Assembly (NCBI GenBank): GCA_946415365.1 | Contig: CAMKSE010000010.1 | Span: forward strand, 62,001 to 126,000 | Length of the DNA: 64,000 nucleotides | Direction of reading: 5' to 3' | Origin: an uncultured Prevotellaceae bacterium | GTDB taxonomy: Bacteria; Bacteroidota; Bacteroidia; Bacteroidales; Bacteroidaceae | In this document: positions 39,800 to 49,066 of the stretch, piece by piece | Position numbering within the stretch: position 1 is the first letter of the stretch | How the letters are laid out: each line of letters begins with the position of its first letter | Position numbers and translations under genes: made by a program | Notes under the pieces: generated by a model | What the model saw: the letters and a program-made list of their open reading frames with translations, nothing else | Databases searched by the model: none | Told to the model about the DNA's origin: nothing

Positions 39800-42289
39800 A
39801 TGAATTACACGATTGAGAAGATCACCACGCTTATTGGCGCCAGACGCATCGGTACTGCTGATGCGCAGATAGGCTGGCTCCTGACAGACAGCCGTTCATT
39901 GTGTTTCCCGGAGGAGACCTTGTTTTTCGCTTTGTCGTCGGCACGTAACGATGGCCACAAATATATCACGGACCTCTACCGTCGTGGTGTGAGGAACTTC
40001 GTGGTCGAGGCCAAGGGCGTACAGGAATATGTCGCTGGCGGGATGGCGGCGATGCCCGATGCGAACTTCCTCGTAGTGCCCCACACGCTGGCAGCCCTGC
40101 AACGACTGGCTGAGCGACACCGGGACGAGTTCAATATCCCCATCGTCGGTATCACCGGCTCCAATGGTAAGACGATGGTCAAGGAGTGGCTATACCAGCT
40201 GCTCCTGCCCTCACAGAAGATTGTACGCTCCCCCCGCAGTTACAACTCCCAGATCGGTGTGCCCCTTTCCGTGTGGCTGCTCAACGAACAGACAGAGGTG
40301 GGTATCTTCGAGGCAGGTATCAGTCAGCCGGGAGAGATGTTTGCCTTGCGGGACATCATCCAGCCAACTATCGGCGTACTGACCAGTCTTGGAGCGGCCC
40401 ATCAGGAGAACTTCCGTTCGATGGAGGAGAAATGCATGGAGAAACTGGAACTGATGCATGACACACAGGCGATGGTCTATTGTTCCGACAATGATATTGT
40501 GAGCCGTTGCATCCGTCGTATGCAGTATCAGGGCGAAAAAATCTCCTGGTCCAGGTGCGACGAGAAGGCGGCGATGTTTGTGAAGGAGGTGAAGGAGGGG
40601 AAGCATGATGAGAATGTGACGCTGATCTGTTACATATATAAAGGTGAGGAGAACACATTCCGTATTCCCTTTATCGATGAGGCCAGTATTGAGAATGCCA
40701 TCACCTGTGCGGCCGTCGCCCTGTGTCTTGGTCTGACGCCGGCACAGTTGCACGAACGTATGCCCAAGCTGGAGCCGGTAGCGATGCGTCTGGAGGTGAA
40801 GGAGGGTCAGCGCGGTTGTATCCTCATCAACGACTCCTACAACAGTGACATCAACTCCCTTGACATCGCCCTCGACTTCATGAACCGTCGTGAGGCTTCG
40901 AAAAAGACGCTGATCCTCAGTGATATCTTCCAGACGGGCACGTCGCCCGAGGTGCTTTATGCCCAGGTGAACGAACTGGCCGTGAAGCGCGGCATCCAGA
41001 AGTTCATCGGCATCGGTCCTGAGCTGACGGCCCAGGCAGACAAGATCCAGATGGCCGACAAGCAGTTTTTTGCCGATGTGCCTCATTTCCTCTCCAGCGA
41101 CGCCTTCAGCAGTCTCCGTAACGAACTGATCCTGTTGAAGGGTGCCCGTCCGTTCGGCTTCGACCAGATTACGGAACAATTGGAACAGAAGGTGCACGAG
41201 ACCATCCTTGAGGTGAATCTCAATGCCGTGGTCGACAACCTGAACTATTACCGTTCGTTCCTGAAGCCGGAGACGAAGATGGTATGTATGATCAAGGCCG
41301 ACGGCTATGGTGCTGGTGCCGTAGAGATAGCCAAGACGCTGCAGGATCATCGTGTAGACTATCTTGCCGTGGCTGTGGCCGACGAGGGTGTGACGCTCCG
41401 TAAGGCCGGCATTACCGCCAACATCATGATCATGAACCCTGAGATGACCGCCTTCAAGACCATGTTCGACTACGATCTCGAGCCTGAGGTCTATTCGTTC
41501 CGTCTGATGGATGCCCTCATCAAGGCAGCCCGTAAGGAGGGTATCACCGGCTGGCCCGTGCATATCAAGCTCGACACCGGCATGCACCGCCTTGGTTTTG
41601 ACCCCGTGGGTGACATTGATGAAGTGATCGACCGCCTGAGACATCAGAATGCCATCATCCCACGTTCGGTGTTCAGTCATTTCGTGGGGTCCGACAGCGA
41701 CGGCTTCGATGCGTTCTCTGCCAGACAGTTTGCCCTTTTTGATGAGGGTAGCCGGAAACTCCAGAGTGCTTTCTCACATCATATCCTCCGCCACATGGAC
41801 AACTCCGCCGGCATTGAGCATTTCCCGGAGCGACAGATGGACATGTGTCGTCTCGGTATCGGCCTCTACGGCGTAGATCCCCGTGATAACCGTATGTTGT
41901 CAACGGTGAGCACACTGAAGACCACCATCCTCCAGATGCGCCATGTGCCGGCTGGGGAGACGGTAGGGTATAGCCGTAAGGGTAAGATTGAACGTGACTC
42001 AGTCATCGCGGCCATTCCCATCGGCTATGCCGACGGTCTGAACCGCCACCTCGGCAATCGTCACGGCTATTGTCTTGTGCATGGTCAGAAGGCGGAGTAC
42101 GTGGGTAATATCTGCATGGATGTCGCCATGATCGATGTGACGGATATTCCCTGTGTGGAGGGTGATCAGGTGGAGATTTTCGGTGAGCACCTGCCTGTCA
42201 CCGTACTCAGCGATATCCTGGAGACCATCCCCTACGAGATGCTGACCGGCGTCTCAAATCGTGTCAAGCGCGTCTACTTCCAAGATTAA
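39800..42289 (+). CDS. MurF-alanine racemase fusion
   Basis: 829 residues, the two-domain enzyme typical of Bacteroidetes. The N-terminal MurF half has the ATP loop GITGSNGKT (117-125), FEAGISQPGEM and NDSYNSDINSLD, and joins D-Ala-D-Ala to the UDP-MurNAc-tripeptide. The C-terminal alanine racemase has the PLP lysine K499 in CMIKADGYGAGA, HIKLDTGMHRLGF, and the active-site region GNICMDVAMIDVTDI. It supplies and uses D-Ala for peptidoglycan in the cytoplasm. It is followed by a terminator and then an unrelated sugar-transport gene with its own promoter. Confidence 0.97.
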   Translation: MNYTIEKITTLIGARRIGTADAQIGWLLTDSRSLCFPEETLFFALSSARNDGHKYITDLYRRGVRNFVVEAKGVQEYVAGGMAAMPDANFLVVPHTLAALQRLAERHRDEFNIPIVGITGSNGKTMVKEWLYQLLLPSQKIVRSPRSYNSQIGVPLSVWLLNEQTEVGIFEAGISQPGEMFALRDIIQPTIGVLTSLGAAHQENFRSMEEKCMEKLELMHDTQAMVYCSDNDIVSRCIRRMQYQGEKISWSRCDEKAAMFVKEVKEGKHDENVTLICYIYKGEENTFRIPFIDEASIENAITCAAVALCLGLTPAQLHERMPKLEPVAMRLEVKEGQRGCILINDSYNSDINSLDIALDFMNRREASKKTLILSDIFQTGTSPEVLYAQVNELAVKRGIQKFIGIGPELTAQADKIQMADKQFFADVPHFLSSDAFSSLRNELILLKGARPFGFDQITEQLEQKVHETILEVNLNAVVDNLNYYRSFLKPETKMVCMIKADGYGAGAVEIAKTLQDHRVDYLAVAVADEGVTLRKAGITANIMIMNPEMTAFKTMFDYDLEPEVYSFRLMDALIKAARKEGITGWPVHIKLDTGMHRLGFDPVGDIDEVIDRLRHQNAIIPRSVFSHFVGSDSDGFDAFSARQFALFDEGSRKLQSAFSHHILRHMDNSAGIEHFPERQMDMCRLGIGLYGVDPRDNRMLSTVSTLKTTILQMRHVPAGETVGYSRKGKIERDSVIAAIPIGYADGLNRHLGNRHGYCLVHGQKAEYVGNICMDVAMIDVTDIPCVEGDQVEIFGEHLPVTVLSDILETIPYEMLTGVSNRVKRVYFQD

Positions 42290-42314
42290 CGTTAACGTTT
42301 GAGTAAAGAAAAAT

Positions 42315-42348
42315 TAGCGAAATGCATTGCGTTTCGCTATTTTTTTTG
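42315..42348 (+). terminator. Terminator of murF-alr, abutting the next promoter
   Basis: TAGCGAAATGC-ATT-GCGTTTCGCTA, an 11-bp stem with one G-T pair, followed by eight T. The following promoter box begins at once. Confidence 0.75.
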
Positions 42349-42356
42349 TACTTTTG
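42349..42356 (+). promoter_or_regulatory. -7 box TACTTTTG
   Basis: TAnnTTTG match 20 bp upstream of ATG 42377, supporting that start. Confidence 0.6.
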
Positions 42357-42376
42357 CAGCGACTAATTATATAACA

Positions 42377-43747
42377 ATGGAACAGGTATTCAGTTACATT
42401 ATCAGTTTAGGGGCATCGGTGATGATGCCAATCCTTTTTACGATTATCGGCCTGTGCATAGGCATGAAGTTCGGCAAGTCGCTCAAGAGCGGCCTGTATG
42501 TTGGTGTCGGTTTTGTGGGCCTGGGCATCGTCACGGCTCTGCTGACCAACAATTTCGGAAGTCCGCTGTCGGAGATCTCACGTCTCTACAATCTGCAGCT
42601 TGGCGTGTTCGACATGGGCTGGCCCGCCGCTGCCGCAGTGGCTTATAACACGGCTGTGGGTGCACTGATCATCCCCATCTGTCTGGGTGTGAACTTCCTG
42701 CTGCTTATCACCAAATGTACGCGCACGGTGAACATCGACCTTTGGAACTACTGGCATTTCGCCTTCATCGGTGCTGTGGCCTATTTTGTCATGGACGAGA
42801 GTCTGGCGTGGGGCTACTTTGCCGCCATCGTGTGTTACATCATCACGCTGGTGATGGCCGACCTGACTGCCGACAAGTTCCAAGGCTACTACGACGATAT
42901 GGACGGTATTTCCATCCCGCAGCCGTTTTGTCAGAGTTTTACGGCCTTTGCCATTGGCATCAACTGGCTGCTCGACAAGATTCCCGGTTTCTCGAAGCTC
43001 GACATCGATGCCGAGGGACTGAAGAAGAAGTTCGGTGTGCTCGGGGAACCCATCGTCCTTGGTGTGATCGTGGGGGCCCTGATTGGTGCTGTGGCCCAGC
43101 TCGATATCAAGAAGGTGCTCTTCCTGGGTGTGACGATGGGTGCCGTGATGGAACTGATTCCGCGTATCACGAAACTCTTCATCGACGGTCTGAAGCCGAT
43201 AGCCGAGAAGACGCAGCAGGTGGTACAGAAGAAGTGGGCAGGCAAGAAAGTGTATATCGGCATGTCGCCCGCGCTGGTGATCGGTCATCCCACCACACTG
43301 GTGGCCTCGTTGATTCTGATTCCCGTAGCACTCTTGTTGGCAGTGGTGTTGCCGGGCAATGAGTTCCTGCCGCTGGCCTCGTTGGCCGGTATGTTCTATG
43401 TGTTCGTGATGGTGCTGCCTTATACGAAGGGCAACGTGGTGAAGACCCTGATCATCGGTATCGTCGCCGTGGGAATCGGTCTGTGGTTCGTGACGGACAT
43501 GGCTCCTGCCTTCACGCAGGCAGCCCAGACGGTGTATGCGCAGACGCAGGATCCTGCTGCCAAGATCCCTGAGGGTTTCGAGGCCGGTGCACTCGACTTC
43601 GCGTCAAGCCTTTTCGGCTGGGTCATCTACAAGTGCGTGGCTTACCTGAAGTGGGTGGGCGCCGGTGTGCTCACACTCATCACGCTCGCTATGTTGTTCT
43701 GGAACAGAAAGCGTATCGTGGCGGATGAAAAATCAGCCGCGAAATAA
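42377..43747 (+). CDS. Galactitol-type PTS EIIC-like transporter, orphan
   Basis: 456 residues from ATG 42377; a longer frame starts before the promoter. About ten membrane helices with the GatC-family blocks: SLGASVMMPILFTIIGLCIG, NTAVGALIIPICLGVN, FCQSFTAFAIGINWLLDKIP and ALVIGHPTTLVASL. In enteric bacteria such EIIC subunits move galactitol with phosphorylation by EIIA and EIIB. No EIIA, EIIB, HPr or EI gene is seen here and Bacteroidetes usually lack a sugar PTS, so it may work as a non-phosphorylating carrier. The neighbours KduI and an ExuT-like carrier suggest a uronate or related substrate. Confidence 0.85.
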   Translation: MEQVFSYIISLGASVMMPILFTIIGLCIGMKFGKSLKSGLYVGVGFVGLGIVTALLTNNFGSPLSEISRLYNLQLGVFDMGWPAAAAVAYNTAVGALIIPICLGVNFLLLITKCTRTVNIDLWNYWHFAFIGAVAYFVMDESLAWGYFAAIVCYIITLVMADLTADKFQGYYDDMDGISIPQPFCQSFTAFAIGINWLLDKIPGFSKLDIDAEGLKKKFGVLGEPIVLGVIVGALIGAVAQLDIKKVLFLGVTMGAVMELIPRITKLFIDGLKPIAEKTQQVVQKKWAGKKVYIGMSPALVIGHPTTLVASLILIPVALLLAVVLPGNEFLPLASLAGMFYVFVMVLPYTKGNVVKTLIIGIVAVGIGLWFVTDMAPAFTQAAQTVYAQTQDPAAKIPEGFEAGALDFASSLFGWVIYKCVAYLKWVGAGVLTLITLAMLFWNRKRIVADEKSAAK

Positions 43748-43868
43748 CGGGATTACGTGATAACGGAATAACGATATAACGTGATAACGGAATAACGTTA
43801 TAACGAGATAACGTGATAACGACAAGACGAAATAACGTCATATCGTCATAACGAAATAACGACATAAT
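43748..43868. repeat. Degenerate ATAACG tandem repeat
   Basis: About twelve units of (n)nATAACG fill the space between the EIIC-like gene and kduI; many pairs form local inverted repeats (CGTTATAACG). No -7 box was found, so the kduI promoter, if present, lies within or under this repeat. Confidence 0.85.
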
Positions 43869-43889
43869 CAATTTAAAATAATAATAACA

Positions 43890-44864
43890 ATGAAAAAATC
43901 GATTTTGACTTTAATGCTTATGGGTAATTTGACGATGGGCTTCGGCCAGCAGAACGTGAATTTCCAGACGGCCTGTCATCCCGAGGATGTGAAGCACTAT
44001 GACACGAAGACCCTTCGTGAGCGTTTCGTGATGGAGAAGGTGATGGTGGCTGACGAGATCAACCTGACTTATTCGCACTACGACCGTTTCATCTTCGGTG
44101 GTGCGATGCCGGTGAACAAAACCCTGAAACTGGAGAACTTCCTCGAGTTGGGTCTCGACGTGGATCCCGGCATCAAGGAGAAGTACTTCCTCTATAACCG
44201 TGAGCTTGGTATCGTGAACTGCGGTCAGGGCGACGGTGTCGTTATCGTCGACGGCAAGGAGTATGCCCTCTCTCCGAAGGAGGCCCTCTACATCGGTCGC
44301 GGTCATATCGGCAAGGACCAGGACGTGAACAAGGAGGTGCTCTTCCGTTCCAAGGACCCGAAGACCCCGGCCAAGTTCTACCTGAACTCTGCCACTGCCC
44401 ATCAGCACTATAAGACCCAGTGGATCACCCTCGACGGTCGTAAGGGTTCGCTGAAGGCAGCTGTCTGGGGACCTGTCGGTTCACTGGAGGAGTGCAATAA
44501 CCGCACTGTCTACAAGCTCATTGTGAACGATGTGCTGGAGGAAGGTCCCTGTCAGCTGCAGCTCGGTCTGACCCAGCTGAATCCCGGAGCAGCCTGGAAC
44601 ACGATGCCCCCTCACACCCACGGCCGTCGTATCGAGGCTTACTACTATTTCAACCTGCCCGAGGAGCAGACCATCGCCCACATCATGGGTGAGCCTCAGG
44701 AGAGTCGTGTGGTATGGCTGCACAACGAGCAGGCCATCATGTCGCCCGAGTGGAGCATGCATGCTGCTGCCGGTACCTATTACTATACCTTCATCTGGGG
44801 TATGGCCGGCGAGAACCTCTATTATAACGATAAGGACAATATTCCCGTAATTGACATTAAATAA
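43890..44864 (+). CDS. kduI: 5-keto-4-deoxyuronate isomerase with signal peptide
   Basis: 324 residues. The first 20 residues ([20 protein letters not shown]) look like a signal peptide ending in GFGQ. The enzyme follows: [41 protein letters not shown] and the cupin metal site [16 protein letters not shown] (H.H...E), with a later H in [20 protein letters not shown]. KduI interconverts 5-keto-4-deoxyuronate and 3-deoxy-D-glycero-2,5-hexodiulosonate in pectin or glycosaminoglycan breakdown, normally in the cytoplasm; export would be unusual. The ExuT-like carrier begins two bases after its stop, so the two are co-transcribed. Confidence 0.9.
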   Translation: MKKSILTLMLMGNLTMGFGQQNVNFQTACHPEDVKHYDTKTLRERFVMEKVMVADEINLTYSHYDRFIFGGAMPVNKTLKLENFLELGLDVDPGIKEKYFLYNRELGIVNCGQGDGVVIVDGKEYALSPKEALYIGRGHIGKDQDVNKEVLFRSKDPKTPAKFYLNSATAHQHYKTQWITLDGRKGSLKAAVWGPVGSLEECNNRTVYKLIVNDVLEEGPCQLQLGLTQLNPGAAWNTMPPHTHGRRIEAYYYFNLPEEQTIAHIMGEPQESRVVWLHNEQAIMSPEWSMHAAAGTYYYTFIWGMAGENLYYNDKDNIPVIDIK

Positions 44865-44866
44865 CT

Positions 44867-46315
44867 ATGGCACCTGTACAAAAAACTAAGATGACCAACT
44901 TCCGCTGGGTTATCTGCGGGCTGCTGTTCCTGGCAACCACGATCAACTATATGGACCGTCAGGTTCTGTCATTAACATGGAAGGACTTTATCGCTCCGGA
45001 GTTCCACTGGACGGACGGTGATTACGGTACGATCACCGGTATGTTCTCCCTCTTCTATGCCATCGCGAACCTCTTCGCCGGTAAGTTCATCGACTGGATG
45101 GGCACCAAGAAGGGCTACCTTATCGCCATCTTCGTATGGTCGCTGGGTGCTGTGCTGCACGCCGGCTGTGGCTGGGTGGCTATGACTGTTGAGGGCTACG
45201 ACTCTGTGGCTCAGCTGGGTCAGCTGACAGGTGATGCTGCCGTCGCCATCGCCACGATCTCCGTATGGCTCTTCCTCAGCTGTCGTATGATTCTTGCCGT
45301 TGGTGAGGCCGGCAACTTCCCAGCTGCCATCAAGGCTACTGCCGAGTACTTCCCGAAGAAGGACCGTGCTTTCTCGACCTCCATTTTCAACAGTGGCGCC
45401 TCTGTGGGTGCCCTGGCTGCTCCTGCCACCATTCCCCTGTTGGCTCGTGCCTGGGGTTGGGAGATGGCCTTTATCATCATCGGTTGCCTCGGCTTCATCT
45501 GGATGGCGCTGTGGATGTGGCTCTATGAGAAGCCCCGCCAGAACAAGCGTGTGAACCAGGCCGAGTTGAACTATATTGAGCAGGACAGTGACCTTGCTGA
45601 TGTCCAGAACCGTGAGGAGGTGAAAGAGGAGAAGACCATTCCGTTCTTCGACTGTTTCAAGTACAAGCAGACCTGGTCGTTCCTCGTGGGTAAGTTCATG
45701 ACCGACGGTGTATGGTGGTTCTTCCTGTTCTGGGCGCCTGCCTACTTCAGTGACCAGTATGGCTATACCTCCGACTCAGCGATGGGTATTGCTCTGATCT
45801 TCACCCTTTATGCCATTGTGACGGTGATCTCAATCGGTGGAGGTTATCTGCCGACGTATTTCGTCGACAAGAAGGGCATGAATCCTTATCTGGGTCGCAT
45901 GCGTGCGATGTTTATCTTTGCCTGCTTCCCGGTATTAGGTCTGTTTGCGCAGCCCCTTGGTGCCTATAGTGCGTGGTGGCCCGCCATTCTCATCGGTCTG
46001 CTCGGTGCAGGTCATCAGGCCTGGTCTGCCAACCTCTTCTCAACCATTGGTGACATGTTCCCGAAGTCGACGATCGGTACGATTGTCGGTCTTGGAACGA
46101 TGGCAGGTGGTATCGGTTCGATGTCCATCAACCTCGGCTCGGGTAAGTTCTTCGACTGGGCAGCTGCCCAGGGCAGTGCCTTCCAGTTCTTCGGTTTTGA
46201 AGGCAAGCCTGCCGCCTACATGGTGGTGTTCTGTATCTGTGCCGTGGCCTATCTCATCGGCTGGTGCATCATGAAGGCCCTCGTGCCGAAGTACAAGCCC
46301 ATTACAGTGGAATAA
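44867..46315 (+). CDS. MFS hexuronate transporter (ExuT-like)
   Basis: 482 residues, twelve predicted helices. FRWVICGLLFLATTINYMDR is the hallmark start of the ACS/ExuT family. GEAGNFPAAIKATAEYFPKK and FNSGASVGALAAPATIPLL are the conserved TM4-TM5 loop, and the last helices include IVGLGTMAGGIGSM. The family imports galacturonate and glucuronate with protons through the inner membrane. An extra stretch between TM3 and TM4 (VEGYDSVAQLGQLTGDAAVA) is longer than in the enteric protein and common in Bacteroidetes. It forms an operon with kduI. Confidence 0.92.
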   Translation: MAPVQKTKMTNFRWVICGLLFLATTINYMDRQVLSLTWKDFIAPEFHWTDGDYGTITGMFSLFYAIANLFAGKFIDWMGTKKGYLIAIFVWSLGAVLHAGCGWVAMTVEGYDSVAQLGQLTGDAAVAIATISVWLFLSCRMILAVGEAGNFPAAIKATAEYFPKKDRAFSTSIFNSGASVGALAAPATIPLLARAWGWEMAFIIIGCLGFIWMALWMWLYEKPRQNKRVNQAELNYIEQDSDLADVQNREEVKEEKTIPFFDCFKYKQTWSFLVGKFMTDGVWWFFLFWAPAYFSDQYGYTSDSAMGIALIFTLYAIVTVISIGGGYLPTYFVDKKGMNPYLGRMRAMFIFACFPVLGLFAQPLGAYSAWWPAILIGLLGAGHQAWSANLFSTIGDMFPKSTIGTIVGLGTMAGGIGSMSINLGSGKFFDWAAAQGSAFQFFGFEGKPAAYMVVFCICAVAYLIGWCIMKALVPKYKPITVE

Positions 46316-46326
46316 TCTATTAGAAG

Positions 46327-47844
46327 ATGATTAGAAAACTTATTATCGTATTATCATTTGTATCTTTCGTGTCCATCTATGGCCAGGGGACGTTTGCCAG
46401 CATGAAAGCGCAAATGACAGACCAGTCCCTGCCATTGGTGAATCTCACCTTCAATGAAAGCAACCTTAATTCGGAAGACTATATAGAGGGAAAAATTGAG
46501 ATTGTGGACAAGCAGATGAGGACAGTGTATGGAGAAGAATCTGTCGAATATGATGCTGATTTCCGAATCAGAGGCGGTTCTATTGCTGGCTTAGACAAGA
46601 AGTCCTTTGCCGTGAAGTTGTTCGAATACAGTAAGAAAGGCAAGAAAAAGGATGTGGATGCTGCTATCTTCGGAATCAGGGAAGAAAAGCCTGATAACAG
46701 CTGGATCCTTGATGCGATGGGGTATGACAAGCTGAGGATGAGGAACCGTGTCTGTTTCGACCTCTGGAACGAGATGAGTGGCACACCTTATGCTACGAAT
46801 TATGACAACCGGAACGGAACGAAAGGTCAGTTTGTAGAAGTATTCATCAATGGCATCTATCATGGTCTTTACTGCCTGACCGATAAGATAGACCGTAAAT
46901 TGCTTGATGGAACGAAGTATGATGAAAGCACAGGCGTGCACGGCCTTCTCTACCAGGGACACGAGTGTGAAGGCGATGCCGGGCGTTTGCTTTCATACGA
47001 CAGCAATGCCGATACAGGAAGTACGACGTGGAATACCTGGGAGCTTCAATATCCTGATGATTATCCTTCCGCTCAAGCCTGGCAGCCCCTCAAGGACCTG
47101 ATTGACTTCTGTTCGGCTAATACTGTCGACGAAGACTTCCTCAGTAACTACACAAGTCATTTCTATAAGTCTAACCTTGTAGACTATATGGTGATGACGA
47201 TGGCCTTGAATGTGATGGACAATCTCTATAAGAATACATTCCTCTCTGTGAGGGATATTCAGGATGACGTCAATCAAAAGGATATCTTCACACTGACTCC
47301 CTGGGACATGGACGGCTCATTGGGAAGAACCAATAAGGGCATTGCCAATGATGTCTGTGATGTAACAAGGTATAATGGTGTGGCCCCATACAACAGACTG
47401 TATAAAGACAATATGGACGGTTTTGCCGATGCCGTGAAGAAGAAGTGGCTTGAACTTCAGACCACCACCTTCTCCGTGGAGCATGTCCATAGTGTTCTGG
47501 ATGCTTATGCCGCCATGTTCGTCTCTTCAGGGGCCTGGGAGCGCGAGTACAACAAATGGGGCGGAAACGCTGAAGTCCCATTGACAGCGTCTGTCTCTGA
47601 TGAACTGTCGTATGTCAAGGGCTGGTATGAGAGTCATTTCAAAAACCTTTGCGATAGCTGGGGTTGGAGAGGTGATGTCAATGGAGACCTTAAGGTCGAC
47701 ATGGATGATGTCGGTTTCCTCTGTGACATCATCATGGGGAAAACGACGGAATTCGAGTTCAATAAGGCCGACGTAAACTTAGATGGCTCCATCAATGCCT
47801 CGGATATTGTAGAGGCTATCAGGCTGATGCCAGAAACAGAATAA
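46327..47844 (+). CDS. Secreted CotH-kinase-like protein with dockerin-type tail
   Basis: 505 residues. Signal peptide MIRKLIIVLSFVSFVSIYGQ. The CotH domain shows FRIRGGSIAGLDKKSFAVKL, DNSWILDAMGYDKLRMRNRV, GIYHGLYCLTDKID and the catalytic-type ITPWDMDG-like TLTPWDMDGSLGR. CotH proteins phosphorylate proteins in spore coats, but in gut bacteria they are often secreted and of unknown target. The last 60 residues hold two calcium-binding dockerin I-like repeats: GDVNGDLKVDMDDVGFLCDI and ADVNLDGSINASDIVEAI. It begins 11 bp after the transporter gene and ends at a terminator, so it may belong to the uronate operon. Confidence 0.85.
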   Translation: MIRKLIIVLSFVSFVSIYGQGTFASMKAQMTDQSLPLVNLTFNESNLNSEDYIEGKIEIVDKQMRTVYGEESVEYDADFRIRGGSIAGLDKKSFAVKLFEYSKKGKKKDVDAAIFGIREEKPDNSWILDAMGYDKLRMRNRVCFDLWNEMSGTPYATNYDNRNGTKGQFVEVFINGIYHGLYCLTDKIDRKLLDGTKYDESTGVHGLLYQGHECEGDAGRLLSYDSNADTGSTTWNTWELQYPDDYPSAQAWQPLKDLIDFCSANTVDEDFLSNYTSHFYKSNLVDYMVMTMALNVMDNLYKNTFLSVRDIQDDVNQKDIFTLTPWDMDGSLGRTNKGIANDVCDVTRYNGVAPYNRLYKDNMDGFADAVKKKWLELQTTTFSVEHVHSVLDAYAAMFVSSGAWEREYNKWGGNAEVPLTASVSDELSYVKGWYESHFKNLCDSWGWRGDVNGDLKVDMDDVGFLCDIIMGKTTEFEFNKADVNLDGSINASDIVEAIRLMPETE

Positions 47845-47848
47845 ATGT

Positions 47849-47883
47849 CAGGGGTTCCTCGGTTGAGGAGCCCCTGATTGTTT
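47849..47883 (+). terminator. Hairpin terminator
   Basis: CAGGGGTTCCTC (47849-47860), loop GGTT, GAGGAGCCCCTG (47865-47876), then ATTGTTT. Confidence 0.8.
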
Positions 47884-47954
47884 CAAACTTTCCCAAAACG
47901 GAAAACTTTTTATTAAAAAAACTCCGAAAGTTTCCCGAAATCGAAAATTATTTG

Positions 47955-47962
47955 TACCTTTG
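47955..47962 (+). promoter_or_regulatory. -7 box TACCTTTG
   Basis: TAnnTTTG match 25 bp upstream of ATG 47988; likely drives the genes through mlaD. Confidence 0.65.
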
Positions 47963-47987
47963 CGGCGGCTAAAGTAATCATCATGTT

Positions 47988-48695
47988 ATGCAGATAGAAA
48001 CAAGAAATGAGATGCTGAAGCGCATAGCCGCTGAACTGATGTCGGTTGCCTCGAAGACGGGCAGTGACCTGACGGGAGAGAGAATCGTCAGTCTGTTGGA
48101 ACAGAGTCTGAAGGCCCTTCAGCCTGACGACGCCGACAAACTGGTGCAGTTGACTGACCTGACTCTGGCAGGTGCCTCCCAGTATCGTCGTCCTGATGTG
48201 ACCGAGGTCCGTCCTCAGCAGCTCGAGTGCGATGTCGTGCGTTTCCAGAATAATAAAGAGAAGTGGGTGGCCCTGGTGGGTCTGCTCGACGGTTATCCCT
48301 ATGAGATCTTCACAGGTCTCCAGGATGACGAGGAGGGTATCATCCTCCCAAAGACCGTCACCAAGGGAAAGATCATCAAGCAGGTGAACCCTGACGGCTC
48401 TAAGCGCTACGATTTCCAGTTTGAGAACAAGCGAGGCTACAAGACCACCGTTGAAGGACTCTCTGAGAAGTTCAATCCCGAGTACTGGAACTACGCCAAG
48501 CTCATCTCCGGCGTGCTGCGCTATGGCATGCCCCTGGAGCATGTCGTGCGTCTGGTAGGCTCGCTCTCGCTGAAAGATGAGAGCATCAACACCTGGAAGA
48601 CCGGTGTGGAGCGTGCGTTGAAGAAGTACATCCCCGGTGTCCATGAAGAGGAAGATTCTGACGCCGCGAAGACAGATAACGTTGCTGACGTATGA
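47988..48695 (+). CDS. Ribonucleotide reductase C-terminal-like (TSCPD-type) protein
   Basis: 235 residues. VRPQQLECDVVRFQNNKEKW, ALVGLLDGYPYEIFTG, KLISGVLRYGMPLEHVVRLV and the final KKYIPG match, by eye, the C-terminal part of class II (B12-dependent) ribonucleoside-diphosphate reductases. The catalytic barrel is absent, so this is a free-standing domain of unknown role. The N-terminal 60 residues are helical and not part of that match. It overlaps folB by 4 bp. A truncated gene is unlikely because promoter, start and length look normal. Confidence 0.6.
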   Translation: MQIETRNEMLKRIAAELMSVASKTGSDLTGERIVSLLEQSLKALQPDDADKLVQLTDLTLAGASQYRRPDVTEVRPQQLECDVVRFQNNKEKWVALVGLLDGYPYEIFTGLQDDEEGIILPKTVTKGKIIKQVNPDGSKRYDFQFENKRGYKTTVEGLSEKFNPEYWNYAKLISGVLRYGMPLEHVVRLVGSLSLKDESINTWKTGVERALKKYIPGVHEEEDSDAAKTDNVADV

Positions 48696-49063
48696 TGCTT
48701 TCCGATGGTTATATCTCCCTGCGGAATGTCCGCTTCCACGCCTTTCATGGGGTGCTTCCTCAGGAACGGCAGGTGGGAGGCGACTTTCTGGTGACTGTCA
48801 GGGTGGGGTATCCGTTGGAACGGGCTATGGAGACAGACCATGTGGGTGACACCCTCGACTATTCTGCCCTCTATGCCCTTGTGGAAGAGGAGATGGCTGA
48901 GCCGTCGAAGCTGCTGGAACATGTGGCAGGACGCATCGTCAAGGCTGTCACGGCCTCTTTCCCGGAGGTGACGTCAGTCGACCTTGAGTTGACGAAGCTG
49001 AACCCTCCGATGGGGGCAGATTGTGACGGTGCCGCCGTGGAGGTGCACTTTAAGAATTATTGA
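48692..49063 (+). CDS. folB: Dihydroneopterin aldolase
   Basis: 123 residues, full length. ISLRNVRFHAFHGVLPQERQ is the FolB start with the catalytic-type FHGVLP.E, GDTLDYSALYALVEEEM the second conserved block and KLNPPMGADCDGAAVEV the end. The octameric enzyme converts dihydroneopterin to hydroxymethyldihydropterin in folate synthesis. ATGA overlap with the previous gene; the next gene starts within a few bases. Confidence 0.95.
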   Translation: MMLSDGYISLRNVRFHAFHGVLPQERQVGGDFLVTVRVGYPLERAMETDHVGDTLDYSALYALVEEEMAEPSKLLEHVAGRIVKAVTASFPEVTSVDLELTKLNPPMGADCDGAAVEVHFKNY

Positions 49064-49066
49064 AAA

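Noticed and set aside
40211..41680. A 489-codon open frame antisense to murF-alr
   Set aside because: Lies entirely across conserved MurF and racemase coding sequence; no domain, promoter or ribosome site of its own.
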